From positions 992,001-1,056,000 of the forward strand of contig NZ_FXAX01000001.1 of assembly GCF_900177805.1 (NCBI RefSeq): a stretch of DNA of 64,000 nt, given 5' to 3'. Below, one piece after another: positions 44,102-52,624 of this stretch. Both the position numbers and the translations under genes were made by a program. Under the pieces are notes generated by a model. That model was not told the origin of the DNA. It did no database searches and saw only the letters and a list, made by a program, of their open reading frames with translations. The DNA is from Fibrobacter sp. UWB13. Lineage in GTDB: Bacteria > Fibrobacterota > Fibrobacteria > Fibrobacterales > Fibrobacteraceae. Within the stretch, counting starts at the first letter, position 1, and every line of letters begins with the position of its first letter.

Positions 44102-45207
44102 GCAGACCTCCAATTTGCTTGATAAAATTCAGCAAGTTTTTTTGAAGATTCCTTAATATCGAACCCATGCTCAACAACAGACTGAATTGGATTCATGGAA
44201 GAATCGGTTCGTTTTGCCCATAGAAGTGCTTGTTCGGCCCATTTTTGTGCGTTGTCGGTTGGCAGAAAGGCACATTGTTCAGTTACTTTGACCAATCGAG
44301 GGATGACATCACTGCAAACACATGGTAATCCTGCAGACTGAGCTTCTACGGCAACCATTCCAAATCCTTCCCAAACAGAAGGAAATAAGAAACAATCTGC
44401 CGCCTGCAAAAGATTTGGAACATCACTCCTGCTTCCTAGCAAAATTACATCGTTTTGCAAATTGAGAGAAGTAATTTGCTTTTCAATCTCTGGGCGTAAT
44501 TCACCATCACCAGCAAGCAATAAGACTGTATTCGAATCAACCTTATGTATCTCGGCAAAAACATTCAGTAAAAATGGATGATTCTTTGCTGGATGAAAAC
44601 GGCCCACATGAATAAATGTTTTCTTGTCACCTAAGCCAAGTTTTTCGCGGTATTCCTTACGAATTTCTGGATCAAATTTGTACTGTTCCGTATCAATGGC
44701 GTTTTGCAAAATATGATACTTCGGACTGTTGACAACATTATTGCCAAACAGCCATGCACCCGCTTCTTTAGAACAACCAAAGAAATACTCGGCCTGCCAG
44801 CGCAAAGGATACTGCATAATACGCTTTACGACAGAACTTAAGCCATTGCCATTAGAAGTGCTGTGGCTATGAATAATTGTTTTCAGTCCAGCTTTTTTTG
44901 CAATAGGCAGATAAAGTGATGCATAGCTGCGAACATGAGAATGAAGAATCTTGTATTCAGGATGTTCTCTGAAGAACTGCTTCCAAAGTTTCTTCATCTT
45001 GAAATAGTTCAAGCCATTAAATGCCGGAAAGCTATAGATTTTGCCACCTAGCGCAATGATTTCGTCATAATAGGCTTGGTGTTTGGTCGTATGAATTATA
45101 AAATCAAACTGTACTTGTGTTCTGTCTATGGCACGGTAGAGGTTCATCACCATTGTTTCTGCGCCACCACGTTCCAAACCACCTAATACATGGAGAATTC
45201 TAATCAT
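44098..45207 (-). CDS. Glycosyltransferase family 4
   Basis: 369 residues. ILHVLGGLERGGAETMVMNLY is the acceptor-side glycine loop, ILHSHVRSYASLYLPIAKKAG follows, FIHVGRFHPAKNHPFLLNVF begins the donor domain, and LFPSVWEGFGMVAVEAQSAG is the E-x7-E motif. Start overlaps the next upstream gene by 4 nt. Confidence 0.9.
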   Translation of the reverse strand: MIRILHVLGGLERGGAETMVMNLYRAIDRTQVQFDFIIHTTKHQAYYDEIIALGGKIYSFPAFNGLNYFKMKKLWKQFFREHPEYKILHSHVRSYASLYLPIAKKAGLKTIIHSHSTSNGNGLSSVVKRIMQYPLRWQAEYFFGCSKEAGAWLFGNNVVNSPKYHILQNAIDTEQYKFDPEIRKEYREKLGLGDKKTFIHVGRFHPAKNHPFLLNVFAEIHKVDSNTVLLLAGDGELRPEIEKQITSLNLQNDVILLGSRSDVPNLLQAADCFLFPSVWEGFGMVAVEAQSAGLPCVCSDVIPRLVKVTEQCAFLPTDNAQKWAEQALLWAKRTDSSMNPIQSVVEHGFDIKESSKKLAEFYQANWRSA

Positions 45208-46328
45208 TGAATATTCTCCATTTCTTGATACCCAATAACATCCCTCATCTGCTTATTGATGATGGAGACTTCGTATTTTTCTTTGCAGATTCTGTATGCG
45301 GCATCGCCCATGGATATGACTTTGTTTCTATCGCAAAGATCAATCATTCTTTCAGCCAAAGCTTTGCTGTTCTTGATCGGTACGAGATATCCATTCACTC
45401 CGTTCACAACAGCCACTCTGCATCCCGTCCAATCTGTTGTAATCACAGGGCGACCACAGGCAAGAGCTTCCAAAATTGTCCTCGGCAGCCCCTCACGATA
45501 ATAGGATGGTAACACAAATACAGATGCTTTGGCGTAAAACGCAATAGGGTCTTTCACTTCGCCCGGATGTTCAATCGTGCCGTCATTGATATAGGCTTGA
45601 ATATCTTCTGACTTCAGGGCTCCAATAGAAGTATCAAACCCACCGAGAAGAATGCATTTTGCTTCTGGATGAACTTTTTTCAATTCTCGGGCAGCTTCAC
45701 AAAATTCAAGGACGCCCTTTTCCTTGATGATGCGCCCCACCATCAAAAACACAGGCTTTTCTGGAATTTCAGTTTTCTTGAAACGATCCAAGTTCACTCC
45801 GGAGCCATTAACAACGGTAGTTTTTTCTTTAGGCAAATAGCCATTGCTTACCAGATACTCTATATCATCGCCATTTTGGAAAATAACCTTGTCACAAGCT
45901 TTGAATGCCTTCTTGTAAAGAGTCTTTGTGATAAGGCGAAGCACCTTGTTTTTCAGTCCGCCTGCACCGTAAACGCGTCCAAGTCCGGTTACCATTGCAT
46001 AGATGTGCGGTACTTTGCAAGATTTTGCAGCAATGCTGCCGTAAATGACAGGCTTGATGTTGTAACTAAATACGATATCTGGCCGAATTTCCTTAATGTT
46101 TTTTTTCAATAGCCTAAGGTAATTCAGATCGTTTTTTACACTTGTATTATCTTTAACCGAAGGAATTTCAATAAATCTCTTAACACCCAACGCCAAGACA
46201 TCGTCTATAAAATCCTTATTCGGACCCGTCACATAAACTTCGTTTCCGTGAGCAATCATATCCTTGACGAGATCACCACGGAAGTTAAATACGGTCTTAT
46301 TTTTTGCAGAAACAATCAGGATTTTCAT
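45204..46328 (-). CDS. Glycosyltransferase family 4 (PglA/CapM-like)
   Basis: 374 residues. FNFRGDLVKDMIAHGNEVYV and VFSYNIKPVIYGSIAAK...HIYAMVTGLG are typical for the PglA/CapM group that adds the second sugar to a bacillosamine- or FucNAc-type first sugar. VFLMVGRIIKEKGVLEF and LPSYYREGLPRTILEALACG form the donor site. The stop abuts the start of the next gene (ATGA). Confidence 0.88.
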   Translation of the reverse strand: MKILIVSAKNKTVFNFRGDLVKDMIAHGNEVYVTGPNKDFIDDVLALGVKRFIEIPSVKDNTSVKNDLNYLRLLKKNIKEIRPDIVFSYNIKPVIYGSIAAKSCKVPHIYAMVTGLGRVYGAGGLKNKVLRLITKTLYKKAFKACDKVIFQNGDDIEYLVSNGYLPKEKTTVVNGSGVNLDRFKKTEIPEKPVFLMVGRIIKEKGVLEFCEAARELKKVHPEAKCILLGGFDTSIGALKSEDIQAYINDGTIEHPGEVKDPIAFYAKASVFVLPSYYREGLPRTILEALACGRPVITTDWTGCRVAVVNGVNGYLVPIKNSKALAERMIDLCDRNKVISMGDAAYRICKEKYEVSIINKQMRDVIGYQEMENIQ

Positions 46329-47249
46329 TTAAGCCAACTCCTTCTTACTCTGCATGTTGTATTCTTCCAAATTTTTCATAATCACATCGCTCATGCGTTT
46401 GCCATTTCCGTTCCCGACAAAGCTATTGTGCGGCGTGACCAAAACATTTTTCATATTCCATAAGGAACTTGTTTCAGACAATGGTTCTTCTTCAAAGACA
46501 TCCAAAACTGCTCCGTACAATTTATTGTCCAAAGCCTCAATCAGAGCGTCCGAATCCACTAGTGCTCCCCTTGCGATATTCACGAGAACAGATTCGTTTT
46601 TCATCGCTTCAAAAAGCTTCTTGTTGAACATATGCCTAGTTTCATCTGTCAGTGGCAAAGTGATGATTACAACATCTGATTGTTTCAGAGCTTCAAAAGA
46701 ATCGTCAGTATGGAAAATGCGGGAGAAATATTTATTTTCTCGAACAAAAGGATCCACCCCAATTACGGAGCAACCCATCGCTTCAAATCTTTTAGCGCAC
46801 TCGGAACCCACAGAACCGCAGCCAAAGACGCAAACAGTCTGACCATGCAGTTCTTTCAGTTCTCTCTCTTTTTTCCATAAGTGACATTTTTGATTTTCGA
46901 AAAAGGAACGTCCTTTTTTATAAAGCGCTAATACGGAATACAGAGCGTATTCCGCCATCGGGATGCTGTAAACGCCTCTAGCATTGCAAATTTTTATGCC
47001 ACGCTCTTTCACGTATTCCATCGGGACACGATCAAAACCTGCTGACGTCAGCTGGATGTATCGGAGATTCGTAAAAGATTCAATAGGGTGAGAAAGGAAT
47101 ATTCCGTTACCAATAATTCCTTCAACCCATGCCGGGTCGCATGGCAACTCATCTTTCTCCCATGCAAGGAACTTGACTGAATGAGTCTTTTCAATCTGTG
47201 CAATATATTCGTTTGCCTGTTGCCAAGCACCAGTTATCAGCAGGTTCAT
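46329..47249 (-). CDS. D-2-hydroxyacid dehydrogenase (SerA/HprA family)
   Basis: 306 residues. VCVFGCGSVGSECAKRF is the NAD loop, NIARGALVDSDAL the catalytic Arg, DVFEEEPL the Glu, and VTPHNSF the His: all catalytic residues are present. It oxidises or reduces a 2-hydroxy/2-keto acid pair. Such a gene is unusual inside a polysaccharide operon; with the HpcH/HpaI-type aldolase at the operon start it may supply or process an acidic substituent (inference). Confidence 0.85.
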   Translation of the reverse strand: MNLLITGAWQQANEYIAQIEKTHSVKFLAWEKDELPCDPAWVEGIIGNGIFLSHPIESFTNLRYIQLTSAGFDRVPMEYVKERGIKICNARGVYSIPMAEYALYSVLALYKKGRSFFENQKCHLWKKERELKELHGQTVCVFGCGSVGSECAKRFEAMGCSVIGVDPFVRENKYFSRIFHTDDSFEALKQSDVVIITLPLTDETRHMFNKKLFEAMKNESVLVNIARGALVDSDALIEALDNKLYGAVLDVFEEEPLSETSSLWNMKNVLVTPHNSFVGNGNGKRMSDVIMKNLEEYNMQSKKELA

Positions 47250-48223
47250 GTATTCCCCCTAAGCATTTTGTCTACAGAACCACTCATCAAGCCCCAAACT
47301 TTGTGCAAGATAAACGCAGACAAAAGAATAGATGACGTCAGAACAAGCCAATTTAACGGGAACATCAAATTAAGGTTCCTAACAGCATCAATAATAACAT
47401 ACTGAACCAAATAAATTTCGAGCGTTATATCAGAAAGCAGTTGTATCATTTTTTTTACACGGATGGGTGCTTTTTCAAGCATTCCGTCTAAGCCACAGAA
47501 TGTTCGGAAAAGGAAAAAGAGAACAAGGAATATTGCAATTTGATTCAAGAATTGAAATGAAGCCAAATTCATCATATGAACAAACAGCAATTTGCTAGCA
47601 AAATAAGCCAAAAAAGACAGAAAAGTTGCAATCGGATAGAACCATTTAAACTTGTTTCTCAGCTTTTGGTCATTTTGCCTAAACCAAGCCCCCAACAGCA
47701 TACTTTCCATAAACAAAAAACGAATCATCGGTTCGCGCACTTTATCTATGTGATAATAACTATGGTCATAAGCAAGCATATAAACAAGCAACCATACAAC
47801 AGCCAAGCCAATCATAATCAATACAAGTCGTTTGTTCAATGCAGGAATCTTAACAATAAAGAACAGCGGAATGTACAATACAATAATAGATGCAACAAAA
47901 TGATAATTCGTTGGGTAAACATACCACCAAGCAGCACCCATTTCTGCACTAAGTGCGTACGCTCCCACAAACATATAGATTGCAGTCATGATAATGACAG
48001 GTGGGTATATGCGCCAAATTCTTCTACCATACCATTGCGCAAAGCCTATGGCGTTTAAATCATACTTCACATTATAAAGGCAAAAACCGGAAACGGCAAA
48101 GAAGAGTACATCACCAATCAAGCCTCCATTAGCAATGAGATCTGTAGGATATATTCCCGTATAATGCGCATTTGTTATAAAACAAGCCGCTAGAGCACGT
48201 AAAAAAGTCACGAAGAATATCAC
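47246..48223 (-). CDS. Acyltransferase family 3 membrane protein
   Basis: 325 residues, GTG start. FLRALAACFITNAHYTGIYP has the catalytic His in the first helix, YGRRIWRIYPPVII is the conserved R-R-x-x-R-x-x-P element, and about ten helices follow. Probable O-acetylation of the polysaccharide. Confidence 0.85.
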   Translation of the reverse strand: MIFFVTFLRALAACFITNAHYTGIYPTDLIANGGLIGDVLFFAVSGFCLYNVKYDLNAIGFAQWYGRRIWRIYPPVIIMTAIYMFVGAYALSAEMGAAWWYVYPTNYHFVASIIVLYIPLFFIVKIPALNKRLVLIMIGLAVVWLLVYMLAYDHSYYHIDKVREPMIRFLFMESMLLGAWFRQNDQKLRNKFKWFYPIATFLSFLAYFASKLLFVHMMNLASFQFLNQIAIFLVLFFLFRTFCGLDGMLEKAPIRVKKMIQLLSDITLEIYLVQYVIIDAVRNLNLMFPLNWLVLTSSILLSAFILHKVWGLMSGSVDKMLRGNT

Positions 48224-48238
48224 AACCGTTTTCCTCGA

Positions 48239-48847
48239 TTACTTTTTAACAAGAGTCTCGCCAATATTTTGATTATCGGCATTCGTAGCGACCTTGAAAA
48301 TGGTCATAAAGAAAATTTTCATGTCAAGCAAAAGTGATACGTGATCAACATACCAGACATTCAGTTCAATTCTCTTGTGCCATTCAACATCTTTACGACC
48401 ATGGACTTGAGCCCACCCCGTAATGCCAGGACGTACATCAAACATGCGCTTCTGCTCTGCGGTGTATTCATTAATTGGCCACGGATGGTAAGTCAGAGGC
48501 GGACGAGGACCAATAAGGCTCATGTCTCCCTTAAGCATGTTCAATGCTTGGGGGAGTTCATCAATCGAAGTCGCTCGAATGATGCGACCAACAGCAGTCA
48601 CTCTTGCATCGCCTTTGCCGCTGTACACGCCCGAACCGGTATGTTCCGCATTTTGCACCATAGAACGGAACTTGTAAATGTCAAATTCTTTGCCTCCGAG
48701 ACCTAAACGACGTTGCTTGAAAATCACGGGGCCCTTGGAATTGAGTTTAATCGCTATAGCCGTAATTAAGAGAACTGGAGACAGAAAAACAAGAACACCG
48801 AGGGACACAACAATATCAAGTAACCGTTTCAAAAAACTCTTATACAT
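48239..48847 (-). CDS. Initiating phosphoglycosyl transferase (WcaJ/PglC-type)
   Basis: 202 residues, a minimal monotopic enzyme: FLKRLLDIVVSLGVLVFLSPVLL as the single hydrophobic helix, IYKFRSM, the catalytic pair in TSIDELPQALNMLKGDMSLIGPRPPL, and PGITGWAQVHGR. It starts the repeat unit of the minus-strand operon, as 21077-21760 does for the plus-strand operon; the two are homologous but clearly different. Confidence 0.92.
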   Translation of the reverse strand: MYKSFLKRLLDIVVSLGVLVFLSPVLLITAIAIKLNSKGPVIFKQRRLGLGGKEFDIYKFRSMVQNAEHTGSGVYSGKGDARVTAVGRIIRATSIDELPQALNMLKGDMSLIGPRPPLTYHPWPINEYTAEQKRMFDVRPGITGWAQVHGRKDVEWHKRIELNVWYVDHVSLLLDMKIFFMTIFKVATNADNQNIGETLVKK

Positions 48848-48859
48848 CAGATTATCCTT

Positions 48860-49699
48860 TTATGCATTTTTTTTCGCACGTTTGATTGCGGCAACAACAT
48901 CGGCAACGGCTGTTGCGACTTCGACTTTGTTTTGTGCAAAATCTTCAGGAGTTTTATTAGCGAGAGAGGCTTCGAATGCACGGAGCGTCTTCAAATTTTC
49001 ACTGAAGGTCTGTTCAATTTCAGTAATGTCCGTAATTTTGGCACAATCGCAGAATGAGCGAGAAAGGATGGCGCGGGTAGAATCGAGCCTGTAATGTTCC
49101 ATGATGACCTTTTCGGCAGGCAACATGCCGCTACCAAGCTTTGCGATACCGCCAAAACCGTATGGAATTTTTGCAGTCTTGAACTTGTCGCAGAGTTTTT
49201 CGACAGTTCCATCCGACAGAAGTTCAAACATGAAAGTCATGCCGTACGAAAGGTGCAGGTCGTTGAGTCCAATATGAATTTCGTCAAAACCGCCTTTCGC
49301 TAGAACTTCGTCTACGCATTCCAAAGCCTCTTTTGTTTCGAGAAGCAGCGTTGTTTTGCAACGTCCATCAACAGCTTTGATAAAATTCGAGACTTCCTCG
49401 GGTGTTTTCCAGTACGGGAGCATAATGATGTCTGCCCCGGCTTCTATTACAGAATCAATTTCAGCAAGGCTACCGTCGTACCATGGGTTTATGCGAACGA
49501 GCATTTCTGAAGTCGTAAGATGCGGCTTTATGCTCCTGATATCTGCAACGGAGTGTTGAGACTTGACCGAATCGTAATTTTTCTGTCGTTCCTCTTTGCC
49601 TCGGGTTTCCAAATCAACCCAAATGCGGTCAACGCCGTATTTCTGGGCAATTTCAGCCACATCAGACCGATTCGTGATGTACATCAGCTTTAGTGGCAT
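48860..49699 (-). CDS. HpcH/HpaI aldolase/citrate lyase-family protein
   Basis: 279 residues. DRIWVDLE, ADIIMLPYWKTPEEV, LLLETKEAL with the metal-binding Glu, and IHIGLNDLHLSYGM fit the HpcH/HpaI TIM-barrel aldolase family, which cleaves or joins 2-keto acids such as pyruvate with aldehydes or CoA esters. First gene of the minus-strand polysaccharide operon, its ATG 3 nt behind the ops-like element. Actual substrate unknown; GC-richer than the following genes. Confidence 0.75.
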   Translation of the reverse strand: MPLKLMYITNRSDVAEIAQKYGVDRIWVDLETRGKEERQKNYDSVKSQHSVADIRSIKPHLTTSEMLVRINPWYDGSLAEIDSVIEAGADIIMLPYWKTPEEVSNFIKAVDGRCKTTLLLETKEALECVDEVLAKGGFDEIHIGLNDLHLSYGMTFMFELLSDGTVEKLCDKFKTAKIPYGFGGIAKLGSGMLPAEKVIMEHYRLDSTRAILSRSFCDCAKITDITEIEQTFSENLKTLRAFEASLANKTPEDFAQNKVEVATAVADVVAAIKRAKKNA

Positions 49700-49702
49700 T
49701 TA

Positions 49703-49721
49703 ATTACCGCAACCTCAGGGT
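49703..49721 (-). promoter_or_regulatory. ops/JUMPstart-like element, minus-strand polysaccharide operon
   Basis: Reverse complement reads ACCCTGAGGTTGCGGTAAT, identical to 19794-19812, ending 3 nt before the ATG of the aldolase gene. Upstream in the leader is a small hairpin TAGCG-GAGGT-CGCTA (minus strand). Confidence 0.55.
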
Positions 49722-49888
49722 TACTCCGGTCATCTTTTGTGTGTAGCGACCTCCGCTATTCCTGGTCAGACCGGACGTGGAACTAATTGTGGCAAATATA
49801 AGTAATATTATTGTAATTTTGTAGGGTTACTGCCCATTTAATGACAGATTTCTTATTTTTTCTTTAAAAGATGACGTTTCGGAAGCAA

Positions 49889-49917
49889 AAAAACGGCCTC
49901 AAAAAGACCGTTTTTTA
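49889..49917 (-). terminator. Terminator after the Rpn nuclease gene
   Basis: AAAAAACGG...CCGTTTTTT with a short loop, 23 nt past the stop at 49940; it insulates the polysaccharide operon from the gene before it. Confidence 0.65.
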
Positions 49918-49939
49918 CGTTTTTTGAATGTTTGAGGGG

Positions 49940-50149
49940 TTATTTGATGGCGAGCATCGCAGCAATCACATCATCCGGAATGTTCTTCGAACGGAGATAC
50001 TCGACCCGTTTGGAATCACGTTCATCGATTTTTTCGCGTTCTTGCTCAACGCCTAACTTTTTCCCACGACGGAGTGCGGCACGTTCTGCGGCACGCAGGC
50101 GATCCCCTGCGGTCTTGATGCCTAAAGCCTGTCCGATACTAATTTGCAT
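49940..50149 (-). CDS. Internal in-frame product of the Rpn gene (candidate intragenic antitoxin)
   Basis: GGAGGAG (50156-50162), 6-nt spacer, ATG 50149-50147, in the frame of the full protein. It would give 69 residues, MQISIGQALGIK through MLAIK: a helical, charged domain without the catalytic residues. Known for RpnA: a small C-terminal product from an internal start inhibits the nuclease. Here it is seen only as a start signal. Confidence 0.5.
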   Translation of the reverse strand: MQISIGQALGIKTAGDRLRAAERAALRRGKKLGVEQEREKIDERDSKRVEYLRSKNIPDDVIAAMLAIK

Positions 50150-50857
50150 ACGCAACTCCTCCACGACATCCTTGTCGAGGTACTCTCCTAAATATACTAC
50201 AATTTTTTCGGCAAGAGTAGCCCTCGCGCTGTTCTCCATCTTCGAGAGCATTTTTACCAACTCGCCACAAATCTTTTTCAAACCGTCGGCATCAAAAGCG
50301 TGTTTCATCACCAAAGCACCCACAGCAGCCTCTATATTTTGCTCCGCAAAGCAGGCCTTGTCAGGGACATCTGCGAGGTTAACGAAGACACATTCAAAAG
50401 GCAACTTCTTGCCACTAAGCTTTCCCCCATGTTTCTTGCGGAACTCCGCCAGCGGATCCCAATTCTTTTGCCCGTTATAGATGACAATAGCCTTCGTATG
50501 AAGCCACCGAAAATCCGTCGCGTTCTTGTTAACCATGACCTGGAAGGTGTATTCGTAAATCTGCGAAAGCACATCCCTTTCACGGTAGGATTTGTGTTCG
50601 AGCAGAATCCCCACAAAAAACTCGGAGCCGTCCTTGTATTTTGCAGTGAAAGCAAGGTCTGAATAGCCCCATTCCTTGACGGAACTAAAGCTGCCAGGAA
50701 TCAACTCAAGGCTCTGCATGTCCACAACGGAAAGCATCTGACGGAGTTCAGCATTCTTAAGCTGAGCAAGTCGCAATAGTGCCCGAGTATTTTCAGGAAC
50801 AGCATAGACATATCGGAAAAACGGATCGTGTTTGCGATTTGTTTTCTTCTTTTTCAT
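49940..50857 (-). CDS. Rpn-family nuclease (Transposase_31/YhgA-like)
   Basis: 305 residues. HDPFFRYVYAVPENTRALLRL is the family N-terminus; SDLAF...FVGILLEHKSYRE gives D...ExK of the PD-(D/E)XK fold. Escherichia coli RpnA-type proteins are DNA endonucleases that promote recombination and can act in phage defence, held in check by a short C-terminal protein made from the same gene. The full-length ATG has only a weak ribosome site. The C-terminal 69 residues have their own strong start at 50149 and a tail (DERDSKRVEYLRSKNIPDD) shared with the nuclease at 52424. Confidence 0.85.
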   Translation of the reverse strand: MKKKKTNRKHDPFFRYVYAVPENTRALLRLAQLKNAELRQMLSVVDMQSLELIPGSFSSVKEWGYSDLAFTAKYKDGSEFFVGILLEHKSYRERDVLSQIYEYTFQVMVNKNATDFRWLHTKAIVIYNGQKNWDPLAEFRKKHGGKLSGKKLPFECVFVNLADVPDKACFAEQNIEAAVGALVMKHAFDADGLKKICGELVKMLSKMENSARATLAEKIVVYLGEYLDKDVVEELRMQISIGQALGIKTAGDRLRAAERAALRRGKKLGVEQEREKIDERDSKRVEYLRSKNIPDDVIAAMLAIK

Positions 50858-51088
50858 TTAAACATGTTTATCTCTCGGGAACGCCCCCGTAAAGCAGTAG
50901 GATTTCCCCATACCACTATATTTAACACGCGATTTTCCCGGAAAAGTTTCGGTTAAATTTTGGATACATTGCAATTAGTCCCAAAAACAACTAATAGCGG
51001 TTTGTCAAAGAAATAAAACATTTATCCGTCTCATTTTATATTAAATTTTCATGAGTACGTAACAGAGACTTTGTTTTCAAGGTTAAGG

Positions 51089-52159
51089 ATGGATTCAGCG
51101 GGACCGCACAAGTGTTTAGAGCGTTCAAGGAACTTGGACATTATCAAGGGCATCGGGATTGTCCTTGTGGTTCTTGGCCATTGCGAATGCGCGGCGAAGC
51201 ATTTTATTTACTTGTTCCACATGCCGATTTTCTTCATGGCTTCGGGCCTTGTCCTGAATTCGGGCTACAGCGATAGCTTCCCCAAGTTTCTGGATTTGCT
51301 CCGGAAGAGGTTCAAGAGCCTGTGGTTGCCGTGTTTCTTTTTCAACACGCTGTTCCTTTTGCTCTCCGGGGCGTTCATCAGGTACGAGATCTACCCCATC
51401 GATGTCAAGACGGCTCCGACTCTTGCAAACGGGATTCTTTTCAACGCGCTTTTGTACATGAAGGGCGGGCCGCTGGCGGGTGCCTGCTGGTTCCTCGGGA
51501 CGTTGTTCGAGGTCACGATTCTTTACGCGTTTGTGGATTATTTGCTCAAGCGTCTGCACGTGCGGTTCCGGGAATTTGTGAACTTTGCGCTGGGGCTCGC
51601 GCTGTTTTTGGTTTCGTTCTACCTGATTCAGCGAGGCATTCGAATTCATAGCATTTTCGAGCACATCGCGGGGGCTTATGTGATGTTTGCCATCGGGGTT
51701 CTGCTGAAAAAATTGCCGTTTAACGCCATTTCGCCACGGATTTGGATGTCGGTTTTCGTGGTGACGCTTGCGATTTTGCTCGTCTGTAACCAGTTCGGGT
51801 CAGTAGAGCTGAGCATGGGGGTCTACACCTCCCCCGCGTTCTATTTGTTATGCGCGGTCGCGGGCTGGTTCCTGATTTACTCCGTTTCGGTCGGGGTGTC
51901 GCATTTTTCGCATGCTTCGAGCTTTTTCAGTTATCTGGGGCAGAATACGGTCTGCATCATTGGGCTGCACTTTTTGACGTTCAAGATTGTGACGTACATC
52001 CAGGTTAGCCTATACAATTTGCCGCACGAGACTCTGAGCGTGTTCCCGGTTTTGGCGGATAGGCCGTTCTGGTGGTTGGCGTACACGGTCGTCGGTGTTG
52101 GGGCGCCGCTGCTAATCAATCAGGGGTACAAAAATGTCAAGAGAAAAGTATTCTCTTGA
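51089..52159 (+). CDS. Acyltransferase family 3 membrane protein
   Basis: 356 residues from ATG 51089; a TTG 18 nt earlier is in frame. RNLDIIKGIGIVLVVLGHCECA has the catalytic His of the family, FHMPIFFMASGLVL follows, then FKSLWLPCFFFN, with about ten helices. It is separate from the polysaccharide operons and GC-rich, so it may serve another cell-surface glycan. A 231-bp upstream gap has no gene; no convincing promoter seen. Confidence 0.85.
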   Translation: MDSAGPHKCLERSRNLDIIKGIGIVLVVLGHCECAAKHFIYLFHMPIFFMASGLVLNSGYSDSFPKFLDLLRKRFKSLWLPCFFFNTLFLLLSGAFIRYEIYPIDVKTAPTLANGILFNALLYMKGGPLAGACWFLGTLFEVTILYAFVDYLLKRLHVRFREFVNFALGLALFLVSFYLIQRGIRIHSIFEHIAGAYVMFAIGVLLKKLPFNAISPRIWMSVFVVTLAILLVCNQFGSVELSMGVYTSPAFYLLCAVAGWFLIYSVSVGVSHFSHASSFFSYLGQNTVCIIGLHFLTFKIVTYIQVSLYNLPHETLSVFPVLADRPFWWLAYTVVGVGAPLLINQGYKNVKRKVFS

Positions 52160-52165
52160 CCCCAC

Positions 52166-52214
52166 AATGATGGTCAAACATGTTAGCCTCCAATGCTTTC
52201 AAAAGTTCTGGTTT
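52166..52214. repeat. 49-bp direct repeat of part of the nuclease gene at 52424
   Basis: Matches 52610-52658 with one mismatch by eye. It corresponds to codons around the internal start (LKALEANMFDHH on the minus strand), so it is a fragment of a second nuclease gene or a partial duplication. Confidence 0.85.
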
Positions 52215-52258
52215 CTTTTTTTCGATTAAGAATATATCTATTCTATATGAACGGCGCA

Positions 52259-52372
52259 AGTGATTGGAGTTTTCAAAGCAAAAGCAGAACGGGTAGAGAT
52301 TCCCTACCAAACGCTTTTAAACTCAATCGTGAAGCGTTACACCGAGAGTATGCTAGACAAAAAAACGATTTA
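52259..52372 (+). pseudogene. C-terminal remnant of a BrnA/CopG-like antitoxin
   Basis: 38 codons to TAA: GVFKAKAERVEIPYQTLLNSI matches the F-K-x-x-A-x-x-x-G-I-P-Y-Q-T-L-I-N segment of BrnA/CopG-type ribbon-helix-helix antitoxins. An in-frame TGA precedes it and no N-terminus or toxin is present. Toxin-antitoxin debris, followed by an intact terminator. Confidence 0.6.
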
Positions 52373-52379
52373 AATTTTC

Positions 52380-52408
52380 AGCTCCTGCAAATTTGCAGGA
52401 GCATTTTT
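52380..52408 (+). terminator. Intrinsic terminator of the antitoxin remnant
   Basis: Perfect 22-bp palindrome GCTCCTGCAAA/TTTGCAGGAGC, then six T. It may also end transcription of the convergent nuclease gene. Confidence 0.75.
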
Positions 52409-52423
52409 TAGGAAGATTTTTAG

Positions 52424-52624
52424 CTACTTCAGGGCAAAACCCTCAGAGATAATATCTTCCGGAACGCCCTTAGAACGGAAATACTCAGCCCTCTTGGAAT
52501 CACGAGCATCACTTTTTTCGCGTTCCTGCTGGGCACCCTTTTCCATACCACTCGCAAGGCCCCGAGCTTCGCCCTTAAGGAAGGCTTCGGCTTCAAGAGC
52601 TTCGTATTCATGATGGTCAAACAT
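52424..52624 (-). CDS. Internal in-frame product of the second nuclease gene (candidate intragenic antitoxin)
   Basis: GGAGG (52630-52634), 5-nt spacer, ATG 52624-52622, same frame. 66 residues from MFDHHEYEALEAEAFLKG to GFALK. It is equivalent in position, size and tail to the internal product at 49940-50149. Not proven; start signal only. Confidence 0.5.
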   Translation of the reverse strand: MFDHHEYEALEAEAFLKGEARGLASGMEKGAQQEREKSDARDSKRAEYFRSKGVPEDIISEGFALK

